A stretch of DNA of 64,000 nucleotides from Planctomycetota bacterium (GTDB taxonomy: Bacteria > Planctomycetota > Planctomycetia > Planctomycetales > Planctomycetaceae): contig JAHZKX010000059.1 in the NCBI GenBank assembly GCA_022600195.1, forward strand, positions 62,001 through 126,000, in the 5' to 3' direction. This document shows positions 29,841-39,519 of this stretch, piece after piece (the first letter of the stretch is position 1; each line of letters begins with the position of its first letter). The notes below the pieces were generated by a model, which saw only the letters and a program-made list of their open reading frames with translations, did not search any database and had not been told where the DNA came from. A program made the position numbers and the translations under genes.

Positions 29841-30173
29841 GTGGCCGTTGCGAGTCAAGAGCGAATTAGAATTCGCATGGAAGCTTATGATCACTCCGTT
29901 TTGGATCAATCAGCAGCAGATATTGTTGATACAGCGAAGCGAACCGGTGCGATTGTGCATGGCCCTATTCCGTTGCCCACACGAATTGAGCGATATACGG
30001 TTCTGAAGGGGCCGCACATCGATAAAAAGTCGCGTGAGCAATTTGAAATTCGGACTCATAAGCGTTTGGTTGATATTTTGTCTCCGACGGGTAAGACGAT
30101 TGATGCTTTGAATAAATTGTCTTTACCAGCAGGAGTTGATATTAAAATTAAGGCGTCCGCTGGCGGAAACTAG
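29841..30173 (+). CDS. rpsJ: 30S ribosomal protein S10
   Basis: A protein of 110 residues from GTG at 29841, eight bases after AAGGAA; TTG at 29838 would add one residue. The core [53 protein letters not shown] and [10 protein letters not shown] are classic S10. Besides its 30S role it is NusE, the NusG/NusB partner. It is the first gene of the S10 block. Confidence 0.97.
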   Translation: MAVASQERIRIRMEAYDHSVLDQSAADIVDTAKRTGAIVHGPIPLPTRIERYTVLKGPHIDKKSREQFEIRTHKRLVDILSPTGKTIDALNKLSLPAGVDIKIKASAGGN

Positions 30174-30330
30174 TCTTTAAAAGTTTTCGTTATGATGCTC
30201 GCGGATCTGGATAACCAGGTTTGCTTGATTGGTTAGGGATCCAGCATTAGCTGGTGGTGCTATGCTTCTTGCTGCTCTGTATGGGCGGGTTTCGAAGAGG
30301 CTTTGTTCCCATTGTTTAAGGGTGATGAGT

Positions 30331-31020
30331 ATGCCTGTCGGTCTACTAGGTAAAAAGGTCGGAATGACGCAAGTTTATGATGATGGGGTAATGGTTCCCG
30401 TCACTGTAATTCAGGCTGGTCCTTGTCCTGTGTTGCAGGTTCGTACGGTAGACACTGATGGGTACGAGGCAGTTCAGCTTGGTTTTGGGGATAAACCTCG
30501 TCGACTGTCTGCTCGTAGTGAGCGCGGTCATGTGACTGCCCTGGATAGCAAGCGACAAAAAAAGCGTGCAGAATCAGGGGTTGCCGTTGTAGAAAAGGCA
30601 GGCTGTGAGCCTAAGCGATTTATCAAAGAGTTTCGGACTGATGGTGAATCGCATGGTTGTGAAGTCGGGAATGAGTTAACGGTTTCTCACTTTGCGGAAG
30701 TTCCTTTCATTGATGTGATTGGCACGAGTAAAGGTCGCGGTTTTGCAGGTGTAATGAAAAGACATAATTTTTCTGGTCAGCGTGCCACTCATGGTGTGAA
30801 GCGTGTGCACCGTCATGGTGGTTCGATTGGTCAGAGTGCGGATCCTGCTCGCGTCATGAAGGGGACTCGCATGGGCGGTCGTTATGGCGGAAAGCAGATT
30901 ACAGTCAGGCATTTGAAGGTGGTTCGCATTGATGAGGAGAATGGTCTTCTGCTCGTGCGAGGCGCAGTGCCAGGCCCCAATGGTGGTGATCTGGTGATTC
31001 GGCATACCAATAAGTATTAG
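30331..31020 (+). CDS. rplC: 50S ribosomal protein L3
   Basis: A protein of 229 residues from the ATG at 30331 (MPVGLLGKKVGMTQVY) with AAGGGTGA upstream; an ATG six bases earlier is possible. The W-finger/loop region reads KGRGFAGVMKRHNFSGQRATHG. The 157-nt spacer after rpsJ can fold with GGATC/GATCC and TAACC/GGTTA arms (30203-30242), a possible leader structure. Confidence 0.97.
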   Translation: MPVGLLGKKVGMTQVYDDGVMVPVTVIQAGPCPVLQVRTVDTDGYEAVQLGFGDKPRRLSARSERGHVTALDSKRQKKRAESGVAVVEKAGCEPKRFIKEFRTDGESHGCEVGNELTVSHFAEVPFIDVIGTSKGRGFAGVMKRHNFSGQRATHGVKRVHRHGGSIGQSADPARVMKGTRMGGRYGGKQITVRHLKVVRIDEENGLLLVRGAVPGPNGGDLVIRHTNKY

Positions 31021-31076
31021 TATTTAGAGTATTTGAAGTAGTAAGATCGTTCTGCCTTATATAAATGGTGTCAAAA

Positions 31077-31706
31077 ATGATTTCTGTTGCAATTCAAGAT
31101 AAAGCTGGAAAAGAAGTGGGCAAATATGAATTTGACTCCACCGAGTTAGCCAGTGGTGTGAATCGTCAGTTATTGCACGATGTTGTCGTGATGTATGAGG
31201 CAAACAAGCGGATTGGCTCTTCCAAAACCAAGAGTCGTGGCATGGTCAGAGGTAGTACTGCAAAACTGTATCGACAAAAGGGAACTGGGCGTGCTCGTGC
31301 CGGTAGTGCTCGAGGTCCCGTTCGTCGAGGTGGTGGTCATACTTTTGCGAAGACTCCGAAAGACTGGAGTTATCGGTTGCCAAAAAAGGCAGTCAAATTG
31401 GCCACGCGAATGGCAATTTTAAGTAAATTTGAAGATGAGCAGGTCACGCTGGTAGACGAGTTGGCGCTGGAAGTGCCTAAGACCAAAGAGGTCACAGGTA
31501 TGCTGGCTGCTTTGGGTCTGACTGACACCAGTTGTTTGTTGACGATCGATGGTCATGATCCAGTGGTTTGGAAGTCTGCTCGCAATATAGAAAAAGTACA
31601 AGTATCACCGGCTGCTGATTTGAATGCTTACGATGTTCTGCGTCAGCGCCAAATGGTGTTAACCAAGTCTGCCTTAGATCGGTTGCTTGGTCGTTCTGAA
31701 GCTTAG
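31077..31706 (+). CDS. rplD: 50S ribosomal protein L4
   Basis: About 209 residues starting MISVAIQDKAG. The ATG at 31065 would add four residues and neither start has a strong ribosome-binding site. The tunnel-lining loop is KLYRQKGTGRARAGSARGPVRRGGGHTFAKTPKDW (residues about 60-95). L4 represses the S10 operon in E. coli; whether it does so here is unknown. Confidence 0.96.
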   Translation: MISVAIQDKAGKEVGKYEFDSTELASGVNRQLLHDVVVMYEANKRIGSSKTKSRGMVRGSTAKLYRQKGTGRARAGSARGPVRRGGGHTFAKTPKDWSYRLPKKAVKLATRMAILSKFEDEQVTLVDELALEVPKTKEVTGMLAALGLTDTSCLLTIDGHDPVVWKSARNIEKVQVSPAADLNAYDVLRQRQMVLTKSALDRLLGRSEA

Positions 31707-31760
31707 TTATTACGAGAATTTTGGTTTAATAATCCAGTCTGAGTATTGAGGTTAGTTGTT

Positions 31761-32069
31761 ATGTCGGATGGTTCAAAAAAAGGCGTTCAGCTGAAGCCGT
31801 ATCAGGTCGTCATCCGGCCATTGGTTACAGAAAAAGGGACTCACCTGTCTGAGTCGTTTAATGCATACACGTTTGTGGTGGATAAGTCTGCTACAAAAAC
31901 AGATATTAAGAATGCCGTAGCGGATTTGTGGAATGTGCGAGTGGTTTCTGTTCGAACTCAGAACCGACTCGGAAAGCCGCGTCGTCACAAGCACAAAATC
32001 GGTTATACAAAATCGTGGAAAAAAGCAATTGTCGAACTTCATGAAGATGATCGAATTTCATTCTTCTAA
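31761..32069 (+). CDS. rplW: 50S ribosomal protein L23
   Basis: A protein of 102 residues from the ATG at 31761 with GAGG upstream. The sequence LKPYQVVIRPLVTEKGT and KTDIKNAVADLWNVRVVSVRTQNRLGKPRR is typical. L23 lies at the tunnel exit and docks trigger factor and SRP. An upstream in-frame TTG (31746) is not needed. Confidence 0.97.
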   Translation: MSDGSKKGVQLKPYQVVIRPLVTEKGTHLSESFNAYTFVVDKSATKTDIKNAVADLWNVRVVSVRTQNRLGKPRRHKHKIGYTKSWKKAIVELHEDDRISFF

Positions 32070-32152
32070 AATTGAAGTTTAACAAAGCGTTTGAGTGAAG
32101 ATAATTTAAGAAGCGGTTTTGAAGCCGACAGAATATCGAGGGAGTATTTTTA

Positions 32153-33010
32153 ATGGGTATCCGATTCTACAAGCCAGTAACACCCGGTCGACGTGGTGCA
32201 TCGGTGAGTGATTTTGCGGCCATTACCGATCGTAAAAAAGCTCCTGAAAAATCTCTGTTGAAGCGATACAAGAAAAAAGGTGGTCGTAATAACCAGGGGG
32301 TGATTACAGCACGTCACCGTGGCGGCGGACACAAGCGTATGTATCGCCAGATTGATTTTCGGCGAGGCAAAGATGGTGTGCCTGCAAAGGTGAATGGAAT
32401 TGAGTATGATCCGAATCGATCTGCACGTATTGCTCTGTTGCATTATGTAGATGGAGAGAAACGATACATTCTTGCTCCTGAAGGTTTGGTTGCCGGCGAT
32501 ACAGTAATAAGTGGTGATAAAGTAGAGCCCAATGTTGGGAATTGCATGCAGTTGTTAAACATGCCTCTTAACTCATTGATACATAATGTAGAAATGCAAC
32601 CTGGTCGTGGTGGTCAGCTTTGCCGCAGTGCAGGGACCTCTGCTGTGTTGAATGCACGTGAGGATAGCTGGGCTCAGATTACTCTGCCTTCCGGTGAAGT
32701 CAGGCGTATTCCGAGCAGCTGTCGTGCTACGATTGGTGAAATTGGAAATTCAGAACATACAAAAGTTGTCTTAGGTAAAGCCGGGCGTAAACGATGGATG
32801 GGGCGGCGTCCCCATGTTCGTGGAACCTGTATGAATCCGGTTGCTCACCCCATGGGGGGGGGCGAAGGTCGTAACTCTGGTGGACGTCATCCTTGTAGTC
32901 CTACTGGAAAGCTTGCCAAAGGGGGAAAGACCCGCAAGAGAAGAAAGGCTTCTTCGAAAGCCATTATTCGGCGTCGTAAGTCGCGTCGTTATGGTCAGCT
33001 GAAGCTCTGA
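32153..33010 (+). CDS. rplB: 50S ribosomal protein L2
   Basis: A protein of 285 residues with GAGGGAG upstream of its ATG. The family core is present ([38 protein letters not shown], the Lys/Arg-rich tail). Near the peptidyl-transferase centre it reads [13 protein letters not shown] where E. coli has NPVDHPHGGGEGR: the critical His229 is kept but Asp228 is Ala and His231 is Met. The codons for MGGG include a run of nine G. Confidence 0.97.
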   Translation: MGIRFYKPVTPGRRGASVSDFAAITDRKKAPEKSLLKRYKKKGGRNNQGVITARHRGGGHKRMYRQIDFRRGKDGVPAKVNGIEYDPNRSARIALLHYVDGEKRYILAPEGLVAGDTVISGDKVEPNVGNCMQLLNMPLNSLIHNVEMQPGRGGQLCRSAGTSAVLNAREDSWAQITLPSGEVRRIPSSCRATIGEIGNSEHTKVVLGKAGRKRWMGRRPHVRGTCMNPVAHPMGGGEGRNSGGRHPCSPTGKLAKGGKTRKRRKASSKAIIRRRKSRRYGQLKL

Positions 33011-33072
33011 TTTTGTGGTTGGAAAAATTTTAACGTATTAACTATCTGTTTTGATGATAGAGGACAAGTTTT

Positions 33073-33339
33073 ATGGGTCGCTCACTGAAAAAAGGGCCTT
33101 ATGTTGATGTGAAGCTTCTTAAGAAGATTGAGAAGCTGAACGAATCGGGTAAAAAAGAATCGATTAAGACATGGGCTCGATCTTCAACAATCGCTCCGGA
33201 ATTTGTAGGTCATACATTTCTGGTGCATAACGGGCGTGCTCACTTAAGTGTGTATGTAACGGAAGAAATGGTCGGTCATAAGTTGGGTGAGTTTTCATTA
33301 ACCCGCACCTTCCGGGGCCATACCGCCAGGAAGAAATAA
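33073..33339 (+). CDS. rpsS: 30S ribosomal protein S19
   Basis: A protein of 88 residues ([22 protein letters not shown] ... [21 protein letters not shown]). AGAGGACA precedes the ATG. S19 forms a dimer with S13 in the 30S head. Normal length and motifs. Confidence 0.97.
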   Translation: MGRSLKKGPYVDVKLLKKIEKLNESGKKESIKTWARSSTIAPEFVGHTFLVHNGRAHLSVYVTEEMVGHKLGEFSLTRTFRGHTARKK

Positions 33340-33416
33340 ACGTTTGTTTGATGTCGTTACGACTGTGACAGTCGTGGCCTATAAGAATAATGCAATAGTG
33401 AAGTGGAGTAATTGTC

Positions 33417-33761
33417 ATGGGGCAAGTTCGAGCAACGCATCGATTTGCACGAATTTCAGCGACTAAAGTTCGCCCTTTTGCGGATCTGGTTCGAGGGATG
33501 ACAACTTCTGAAGGTTTGGATTCATTGAAATACCATCCAAATCGAGGAGCGAGATTCCTTGAAAAAGTCATTAAAAGTGCGGTAGCAAATGCTGAAGACA
33601 AGGGTGCTCGTAATGTAGAAGGTTTGAAGATTACAGAGGCACGCGTTGATGGCGGGCCAATGTTCAAACGCATTCAGCCCCGTGCCAGAGGTATGGCTTA
33701 TACGATTCGTCGTCGGATGTCACACATTCATATTGCAATTGAAGCACCAGAGCTTCCGTAG
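33417..33761 (+). CDS. rplV: 50S ribosomal protein L22
   Basis: A protein of 114 residues. ATHRFARISATKVRPFADLVRG at the start and RIQPRARGMAYTIRRRMSHIHI at the C-terminus, the latter including the tunnel beta-hairpin contacted by macrolides. GTGGAG lies upstream. Confidence 0.97.
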   Translation: MGQVRATHRFARISATKVRPFADLVRGMTTSEGLDSLKYHPNRGARFLEKVIKSAVANAEDKGARNVEGLKITEARVDGGPMFKRIQPRARGMAYTIRRRMSHIHIAIEAPELP

Positions 33762-33830
33762 TAGTAAACATTTTTTGGTTTTTAAGATCACTCATACTTA
33801 ATCTGAAATACTTAAAGGATAACCTGTATC

Positions 33831-34532
33831 ATGGGGCAAAAAGTTCGACCAACCGGATTTCGAGTCGGCGTGGTAGAAGACTGGAGAAGTCGCTGGTATG
33901 CCTCCAAGAAAGATTTTGGGGCGCTGTTACTTGAGGATCAAAAAGTACGAAAGTTTATTCATACAAAATACAAATTTGCCGGCATTCCTAAAGTCGAGAT
34001 CGAACGAACTCGAGACCAGGTTGTTGTGCATTTATTCACGGCTCGTCCAGGGATCATTATTGGTCGTAAAGGACAGGAAGTGGATCGGCTGAAAGCCGAG
34101 CTGGAAGATCTGACCGGACGTCGGATGGAATTAAAGATTATTGAAGTTGATAATGCTCTGCAAAGTGCAGCATTGGTAGCGGAAGATATCGCGCAACAGT
34201 TATCCAAGCGTGGTAGTTTTCGTAGAACGATTAAACGTGCCCTGGACCAGGTGATGGAAACGGGCGTTCACGGAATTAAGATCGAACTTTCCGGTCGATT
34301 GGGTGGAGCAGAAATGTCACGGCGTGAAAAAGCCAGCCGTGGTTCTATTCCACTTTCGACTTTGCAACGACACATTGACTACGGACTTCGCGAGGCACAC
34401 ACCACCTTCGGAGTCATCGGAGTGAAAGTTTGGATCGACCTTGGTGATTATTCAGATGAGGAGAATCGCGATGGCGCTAATGCCAAAGCGGGTCAAGCAC
34501 CGCAAAAGCCAAAGAGGACGCATAAAAGGTAA
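33831..34532 (+). CDS. rpsC: 30S ribosomal protein S3
   Basis: A protein of 233 residues. The KH domain has GIIIGRKGQEV and the C-terminal domain has GRLGGAEMSRREKASRGSIPLSTLQRHIDYG. The final about 30 residues are a polar tail (DGANAKAGQAPQKPKRTHKR) encoded by DNA that is also the start of rplP in another frame (62-nt overlap). S3 helps form the mRNA entry helicase site. Confidence 0.97.
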   Translation: MGQKVRPTGFRVGVVEDWRSRWYASKKDFGALLLEDQKVRKFIHTKYKFAGIPKVEIERTRDQVVVHLFTARPGIIIGRKGQEVDRLKAELEDLTGRRMELKIIEVDNALQSAALVAEDIAQQLSKRGSFRRTIKRALDQVMETGVHGIKIELSGRLGGAEMSRREKASRGSIPLSTLQRHIDYGLREAHTTFGVIGVKVWIDLGDYSDEENRDGANAKAGQAPQKPKRTHKR

Positions 34533-34890
34533 TGCGACACGTGGTAACACTGTTGCCTTTGGTGAATGGGGCTTACAATCTCTGGACCCTGGGCACATAA
34601 CAGCACAAACCATTGAAGCCTGCCGAATTGCAGCGACACAATATATTCGAGGTGAAGGTAAACTTTATATCCGGATCTTTCCTCAGAAGTCGGTTACATC
34701 CCGACCTCTGGAAACCCGTATGGGTAAAGGAAAAGGGGAGCCGGATCACTGGGTTGCCGTCATTAAGCCGGGAACTGTGTTGTTCGAATTGGCAGGAGTT
34801 TCGCACGAAGCTGCAAAACGTTGTTTTGCACGTGTGGCACATAAGTTACCAGTGAATGTCAGGTTGGTCGAACGTCGTCCTTCTCTCTGA
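34471..34890 (+). CDS. rplP: 50S ribosomal protein L16
   Basis: A protein of 139 residues from the ATG at 34471, seven bases after GAGGAG (34458-34463); the next ATG (34480, MPKRVKHRK) is an alternative. Either way the start lies inside rpsC. The body includes MPKRVKHRKSQRGRIKG, GEGKLYIRIFPQKSVTSRPLETRMGKGKG and ELAGVSHEAAKRCFARVAHKLP. L16 contacts the A-site tRNA. Confidence 0.96.
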   Translation: MALMPKRVKHRKSQRGRIKGNATRGNTVAFGEWGLQSLDPGHITAQTIEACRIAATQYIRGEGKLYIRIFPQKSVTSRPLETRMGKGKGEPDHWVAVIKPGTVLFELAGVSHEAAKRCFARVAHKLPVNVRLVERRPSL

Positions 34891-34979
34891 TCTGGTTGAA
34901 TATCGAGTTAATAATTTTTAATCACTTTAGTTCTGTCTGCTTAGTTCAAACAGGCTAAAAACATCATTGGGTTTTACTG

Positions 34980-35189
34980 ATGACCAAAGCGAGTGAATTA
35001 CGCGAGATGAATGATGAGCAATTATCATTTGCTCTGCAGGAAACACAGAAAGAGCTGTTTCAGTTGCGGTTTCAAGCGGCAACCGAACGGCTCGATGCAC
35101 CGAGTAATATTAAGCGGTTAAGACGTGAGATTGCTCGAATTCAGACACTCCGTCGTGAACGTGAATTAAGTCAGCAAAAGAACGCTTAA
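34980..35189 (+). CDS. rpmC: 50S ribosomal protein L29
   Basis: A protein of 69 residues (TKASELREMNDEQLSFALQETQKELFQLRFQAAT ... RIQTLRRERE). The two-helix L29 pattern is complete. Weak ribosome-binding site; it follows rplP by 89 nt. Confidence 0.95.
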   Translation: MTKASELREMNDEQLSFALQETQKELFQLRFQAATERLDAPSNIKRLRREIARIQTLRRERELSQQKNA

Positions 35190-35213
35190 TATCAGGCTCG
35201 TTGAGGTAAGAAA

Positions 35214-35459
35214 ATGCGAAAAATAATGACCGGCACTGTAGAAAGTGCCAAAATGGACAAAACATTACGAGTTGAAATTCAGCGACGTTATCGTCATCCG
35301 ATGTACGGTAAGACGGTTCGTGGCCGGACTGTTTGTCATGTCCATGATGAAAAAAATGAAGCACAGGAAGGTGACACTGTCGAGATTATCGAAAGTCGTC
35401 CCCGTTCCAAAACAAAGCGTTGGGATTTAATCCGAATTGTAGAGAAGAAAAAAGACTAG
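35214..35459 (+). CDS. rpsQ: 30S ribosomal protein S17
   Basis: A protein of 81 residues with GAGGTAAG upstream. Signature: GTVESAKMDKTLRVEIQRRYRHPMYGKTV and GDTVEIIESRPRSKTKRWDLI. Last gene of the S10 block; rplN begins 92 bp later with no visible terminator. Confidence 0.96.
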   Translation: MRKIMTGTVESAKMDKTLRVEIQRRYRHPMYGKTVRGRTVCHVHDEKNEAQEGDTVEIIESRPRSKTKRWDLIRIVEKKKD

Positions 35460-35551
35460 GGCTTTTGAGACTGACTACGATTGGGATTCTTTAAGTTTTA
35501 CAAAGATTAGGTTTACCTCATCTTTCAGGTTGATAAGGAACAGGCAAAGCC

Positions 35552-35920
35552 ATGATTCAGATGCAAACCGATCTGGATGTATGTGATAATTCGGGTGCCA
35601 AGGTAGCGCGCTGCATTAAAGTGCTGGGCGGTACGGGGCGTCGGACTGCTGAAGTGGGCGATGTGATTGTCGTGAGTATTCAGAAGACTCTGGCGGGTAG
35701 TGGTATCAAAAAAGGTCAGGTGCTCCGAGGTGTGATTGTCCGAACAAAGTATCCTTGTCGTCGTGATGATGGAAGCTATGTGAGATTTGACAGTAATGCG
35801 ATGGTTCTGCTGGATGCTGAGGGAAACCCTCGAGGAACACGTATATTTGGCGCAGTGGCTCGTGAGCTTCGAGAACGCAAATACATGAAAATTATTAGTT
35901 TGGCAAACGAGGTAGTCTGA
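35552..35920 (+). CDS. rplN: 50S ribosomal protein L14
   Basis: A protein of 122 residues ([27 protein letters not shown] ... [19 protein letters not shown]). Standard length. It is followed by rplX after only 2 nt, so the two are likely translationally coupled. Confidence 0.97.
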   Translation: MIQMQTDLDVCDNSGAKVARCIKVLGGTGRRTAEVGDVIVVSIQKTLAGSGIKKGQVLRGVIVRTKYPCRRDDGSYVRFDSNAMVLLDAEGNPRGTRIFGAVARELRERKYMKIISLANEVV

Positions 35921-35922
35921 CA

Positions 35923-36276
35923 ATGAAGATACGACGTGGCGATTCAGTAATCGTAACTACCGGAGCAGACGCAGGCGAGACACCTCGACGTGTGTTAAAG
36001 GTGATGAGTGGTACTAATAAAATCACGGTTGAAGGTGTCAATCGTGTATTTAAGCATGTTAAGCGTGGGCATCCCAAGAGTCCTCAAGGGGGACGACTGG
36101 AAGTGGAAATGCCCATCGATGCTTCTAATGTTCAGTTTTTCTGTGAAGCGTGTAGTTCAAAAACGCGGATCGGTTATCGCTATGCAGATGATGGAAGCAA
36201 AGAACGCTTTTGTAAGTCTTGTACTGCTTCCATCGGGACGATTAGTCCTGCCAAAGCAAAGTATCAGAAACAATAA
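35923..36276 (+). CDS. rplX: 50S ribosomal protein L24
   Basis: A protein of 117 residues. The KOW start (MKIRRGDSVIVTTGADAGETPRRVLKV) is followed by a C-terminal CEACSSKTRIGYR ... RFCKSC zinc-knuckle-like pattern, found in many L24. L24 nucleates 50S assembly. It starts 2 nt after rplN. Confidence 0.96.
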   Translation: MKIRRGDSVIVTTGADAGETPRRVLKVMSGTNKITVEGVNRVFKHVKRGHPKSPQGGRLEVEMPIDASNVQFFCEACSSKTRIGYRYADDGSKERFCKSCTASIGTISPAKAKYQKQ

Positions 36277-36339
36277 TCAGATTTTGTAGTATTCATTAAG
36301 GAAGGTTGTCCCGAAGTTCGGCCAATCTGAAACAAGCCA

Positions 36340-36885
36340 ATGGCAATACCAACATTATTAAAACAATATCGTGAAGAAATTGTTCCTGTCCTGAAAGAGA
36401 AATTAGGACGCGCCAATGTGCATTCACTGCCACAAATTGAAAAAGTGGTAGTCAGCATGGGGATTGGAGCGGCTGCCCAGGATCGGAAACGACTTTCAGA
36501 AGCCGCCGACCATCTGACATTGTTGGCCGGTCAGAAATCTCAGATCACTCGTGCACGTAAATCAGTTGCTGGTTTTAAGTTGCGTGAAGGTCAGGAGATT
36601 GGTTGTCGCGTGACTCTGAGAGGTACGCGGATGTATGAGTTCCTGGAACGATTGCTTTCTCTGGCCTTACCTCGTGTGCGTGACTTTCGTGGTGTGAATC
36701 CGAAAGCCTTCGATGGTGCGGGAAATTACAGTCTGGGTTTAAATGAACAATCGGTCTTCCTGGAAATTGATCCCGATAGCGTGCATTATACACAGGGTAT
36801 GAACATTACCATCGTGACGAGTGCTCCCAACAATGAAGAAGGATTACTGTTGTTGCAAGAGTTCGGCATGCCGTTTCGCAAGTAA
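36340..36885 (+). CDS. rplE: 50S ribosomal protein L5
   Basis: A protein of 181 residues, binding 5S rRNA. Landmarks: VVVSMGIGAAAQDRK, LAGQKSQITRARKSVAGFKLREGQEIGCRVTLRG and RDFRGVNPKAFDGAGNYSLGL. rpsH follows after 82 nt; rpsN (S14), usually between them, is missing. Confidence 0.97.
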   Translation: MAIPTLLKQYREEIVPVLKEKLGRANVHSLPQIEKVVVSMGIGAAAQDRKRLSEAADHLTLLAGQKSQITRARKSVAGFKLREGQEIGCRVTLRGTRMYEFLERLLSLALPRVRDFRGVNPKAFDGAGNYSLGLNEQSVFLEIDPDSVHYTQGMNITIVTSAPNNEEGLLLLQEFGMPFRK

Positions 36886-36967
36886 ACCATATTGAGTTGT
36901 TTATAAACAATTAAAATACCAACCATAAAGTAGATTGTCGGAGAATTACAGTGAGGGTAGCCAGCTA

Positions 36968-37363
36968 ATGATGACAGACCCTATTGCAGATATGCTGACA
37001 CGAATTCGTAATGCACTGCAGATCGAACGTCCTTTTGTAGATATTCCTGCTTCCAAAATTAAGGAATCCATCGCGGCTGCTTTACAGCGTGAAGGATTTA
37101 TCTGGGATTTTGAGATTGTAGAAAACAGTCCTCAAAATATCCTGCGGGTGAATTTGAAGTATGGTCCGAATGGCGAACGTGTGATCCAGAAGATCACTCG
37201 TGAAAGTAAGCCTGGTCGCCGTACTTATCAGGATGTTCGATCAATGCCCGAAGTACTGCAGGGTTTGGGAATCAGTATTCTCTCAACCAGCAAGGGCGTG
37301 CTCAGTAATCGTGAAGCAAAAAAAGAGGGTGTTGGCGGCGAATTGCTTTGTACGATCTGGTAA
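36968..37363 (+). CDS. rpsH: 30S ribosomal protein S8
   Basis: A protein of 131 residues, MMTDPIADMLTRIRNALQI..., with GAGGG ten bases before the first of two adjacent ATGs; starting at 36971 gives one residue less. The C-terminal STSKGVLSNREAKKEGVGGELLCTIW is diagnostic. In E. coli S8 represses the spc operon. Confidence 0.96.
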   Translation: MMTDPIADMLTRIRNALQIERPFVDIPASKIKESIAAALQREGFIWDFEIVENSPQNILRVNLKYGPNGERVIQKITRESKPGRRTYQDVRSMPEVLQGLGISILSTSKGVLSNREAKKEGVGGELLCTIW

Positions 37364-37429
37364 TATTAAAGTATACACAGGCTGTCTGATTTCGATTGGC
37401 GGCGTTTTATTTAAGTGGAATTTGAACTT

Positions 37430-37975
37430 ATGTCTCGAATCGGTAAAAAACCAGTTCCCGTTCCCAGCGGAGTGGAAGTCAAACTGGATGGCCCAACGTT
37501 TTCTGTTAAAGGAAAACATGGAGAGTTATCCTTTGCGCCCCACCCCTCAATGAAAGTGGAAATTGATTCGGAAACGAATGTGATCACAGTAGTTCGCCCT
37601 AATGACGATCGTCAAAGCCGTGCGTTGCATGGTTTGACTCGCGCATTGATTGCCAATATGGTCCAGGGTGTTGTGACTCCGTTCGAGAAAAAACTGGAAA
37701 TTCAAGGCGTAGGTTATCAGGCAACATTGAATGGTCAAAAGTTGAGTCTGCAGGTTGGGTTTGCAAATACAATCGTTCTGGATGTTCCAGCGGGTGTGAC
37801 TTGCGTCCTTCCCAACAGTACCAGCATCATTTTGACCGGGGCAGACAAACAGGCCGTTGGTCAGTTTGCTGCTGTGATTCGTGGCGTGCGTCCTCCGGAG
37901 CCTTACAAAGGTAAGGGGATTCGTTACGAAGGTGAATATGTACGGCGTAAAGCTGGAAAGGCCTTTGCCAGCTAA
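37430..37975 (+). CDS. rplF: 50S ribosomal protein L6
   Basis: A protein of 181 residues from the ATG at 37430 (MSRIGKKPVPVPSGVEVKL). The two repeated domains and GKGIRYEGEYVRRKAGKA at the C-terminus are intact. Binds the sarcin-ricin region of 23S rRNA. Confidence 0.97.
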   Translation: MSRIGKKPVPVPSGVEVKLDGPTFSVKGKHGELSFAPHPSMKVEIDSETNVITVVRPNDDRQSRALHGLTRALIANMVQGVVTPFEKKLEIQGVGYQATLNGQKLSLQVGFANTIVLDVPAGVTCVLPNSTSIILTGADKQAVGQFAAVIRGVRPPEPYKGKGIRYEGEYVRRKAGKAFAS

Positions 37976-38056
37976 TCGTTTTCAACTGCTTGTTTCAAGT
38001 AGTCTGTTGATGGTCTGGTTGTCAGGTTGAACTGTTTTTGAAAAGATGACGGTAAA

Positions 38057-38422
38057 ATGAAATTAGAAAAAACTCTGAAAAAACAGAAACAACGACGTGA
38101 GTTCCGTATCCGTAAGGTGGTGCGCAATGCGGGTCGTTATCGTTTGTCTGTTTATCGAAGTAACAATCATATTTATGCCCAGCTCATTGATGACACAGCA
38201 GGTGTGACATTGGTTTCCGCCAGCACGCAAGACAAAAGCATTGCCAGTGAAATCAAAAATGGTGGCAACATCGCTGCTGCCGAGAAGGTTGGGAAATTGA
38301 TTGGTGAACGGGCCGTCGAAAAGGGGATTAAAGAAGTCGCCTTTGATCGTGGTTCGTTTCGCTATCATGGACGCGTTGCTGCATTGGCTGATTCAGCCCG
38401 GCAGGCCGGTTTAGATTTTTAA
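38057..38422 (+). CDS. rplR: 50S ribosomal protein L18
   Basis: A protein of 121 residues. [29 protein letters not shown] and [26 protein letters not shown] mark L18, which binds 5S rRNA with L5. Normal length. Confidence 0.97.
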   Translation: MKLEKTLKKQKQRREFRIRKVVRNAGRYRLSVYRSNNHIYAQLIDDTAGVTLVSASTQDKSIASEIKNGGNIAAAEKVGKLIGERAVEKGIKEVAFDRGSFRYHGRVAALADSARQAGLDF

Positions 38423-38458
38423 TAGAGATATCACTCAATACGGGTTGGAGAAGATACC

Positions 38459-38938
38459 GTGTCAAAAGATGGTAATAAGCAAACGCCAGAAACAGTCATT
38501 CAAATCCGCCGTTGTGCCTGTGTGGTCAAAGGGGGCCGTCGGTTCAGTTTTACGGCCCTGGTTGTCGTCGGAGACAAAAACGGTCGTGTTGGCTGGGGAT
38601 ATGGCAAAGCCATCGAAGTACCTCTGGCAGTGGATAAGGCTGTTAAGCAGGCAAATCGCAGTATGATTCAGGTTCACGTATTGGAAAATACAGTACCACA
38701 CGAAGTTGTGGGACGATTTGGTTCTGCAAGAGTTTTATTATTACCCGCTCGTCCTGGTACAGGTATTATTGCGGGAGCTGGTGTTCGAGCTGTTGTAGAA
38801 GCAGTAGGAATTACCGACATTTACACAAAGAGTCGTGGTTCCAATAATCCGATCAATGTTGTGAAGGCCACTCTTGATGGACTCTCAAAATTGCGAACCC
38901 GGGAAGATGTTGCTCGTTTGAGAGGAGTGGAAGTCTAA
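38459..38938 (+). CDS. rpsE: 30S ribosomal protein S5
   Basis: A protein of 159 residues starting at GTG with TTGGAG upstream. [35 protein letters not shown] and [20 protein letters not shown] are diagnostic. The stop overlaps the rplO start (TAATG), so rpmD (L30), often between them, is missing. Confidence 0.97.
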   Translation: MSKDGNKQTPETVIQIRRCACVVKGGRRFSFTALVVVGDKNGRVGWGYGKAIEVPLAVDKAVKQANRSMIQVHVLENTVPHEVVGRFGSARVLLLPARPGTGIIAGAGVRAVVEAVGITDIYTKSRGSNNPINVVKATLDGLSKLRTREDVARLRGVEV

Positions 38939-39390
38939 TGATTATTGATGATGTACATCGCGGTATCAAGAAACACAAGAAACGCAAACGCGTTGGTCGT
39001 GGTCCGGGTTCGGGTCATGGCAAGACTTCGACTCGAGGTCACAACGGTTATGGTAGCCGTTCGGGTTCTTCTCGACGTACCAGCTTTGAAGGGGGTCAGA
39101 CTCCTCTGGCGTTACGCGTTGCCAAACGCGGATTTAACAATAAACAGTTTGCCAGTAAAGTGGCTGTCGTCAATGTCGCTGCTTTAGAGTTGGCTTTCGA
39201 AAATGGCGACGAAATTACCCCGGAAATACTGGCTGAAAAAGGTCTGGCTAAAGGGCGTTTCGATCAGGTTAAAATTTTAGGTAACGGCGATCTCAGTAAA
39301 AAGTTAACTGTGGCCGCTCATTTATTTTCCCAGTCAGCTGAAACGAAGATTGAAGCTGCCGGGGGTACTGTTAGTCGAATTCTGTCATAA
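38938..39390 (+). CDS. rplO: 50S ribosomal protein L15
   Basis: A protein of 150 residues. The Gly/Arg-rich N-terminus KKRKRVGRGPGSGHGKTSTRGHNGYGSRSG and QTPLALRVAKRGFNN are classic. Start overlaps rpsE stop by one base. Confidence 0.96.
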   Translation: MIIDDVHRGIKKHKKRKRVGRGPGSGHGKTSTRGHNGYGSRSGSSRRTSFEGGQTPLALRVAKRGFNNKQFASKVAVVNVAALELAFENGDEITPEILAEKGLAKGRFDQVKILGNGDLSKKLTVAAHLFSQSAETKIEAAGGTVSRILS

Positions 39391-39519
39391 GCAATTATTC
39401 AAAGGACTTGATTTCAGCGGCAAGCTGTGAGATTCTTACATTCTCAATCAGATGAAGATTGATCTGATAACAATTACATTGAAGCTTCTGCTGAGTTATG
39501 ACACAAAGGACCGCTACTT

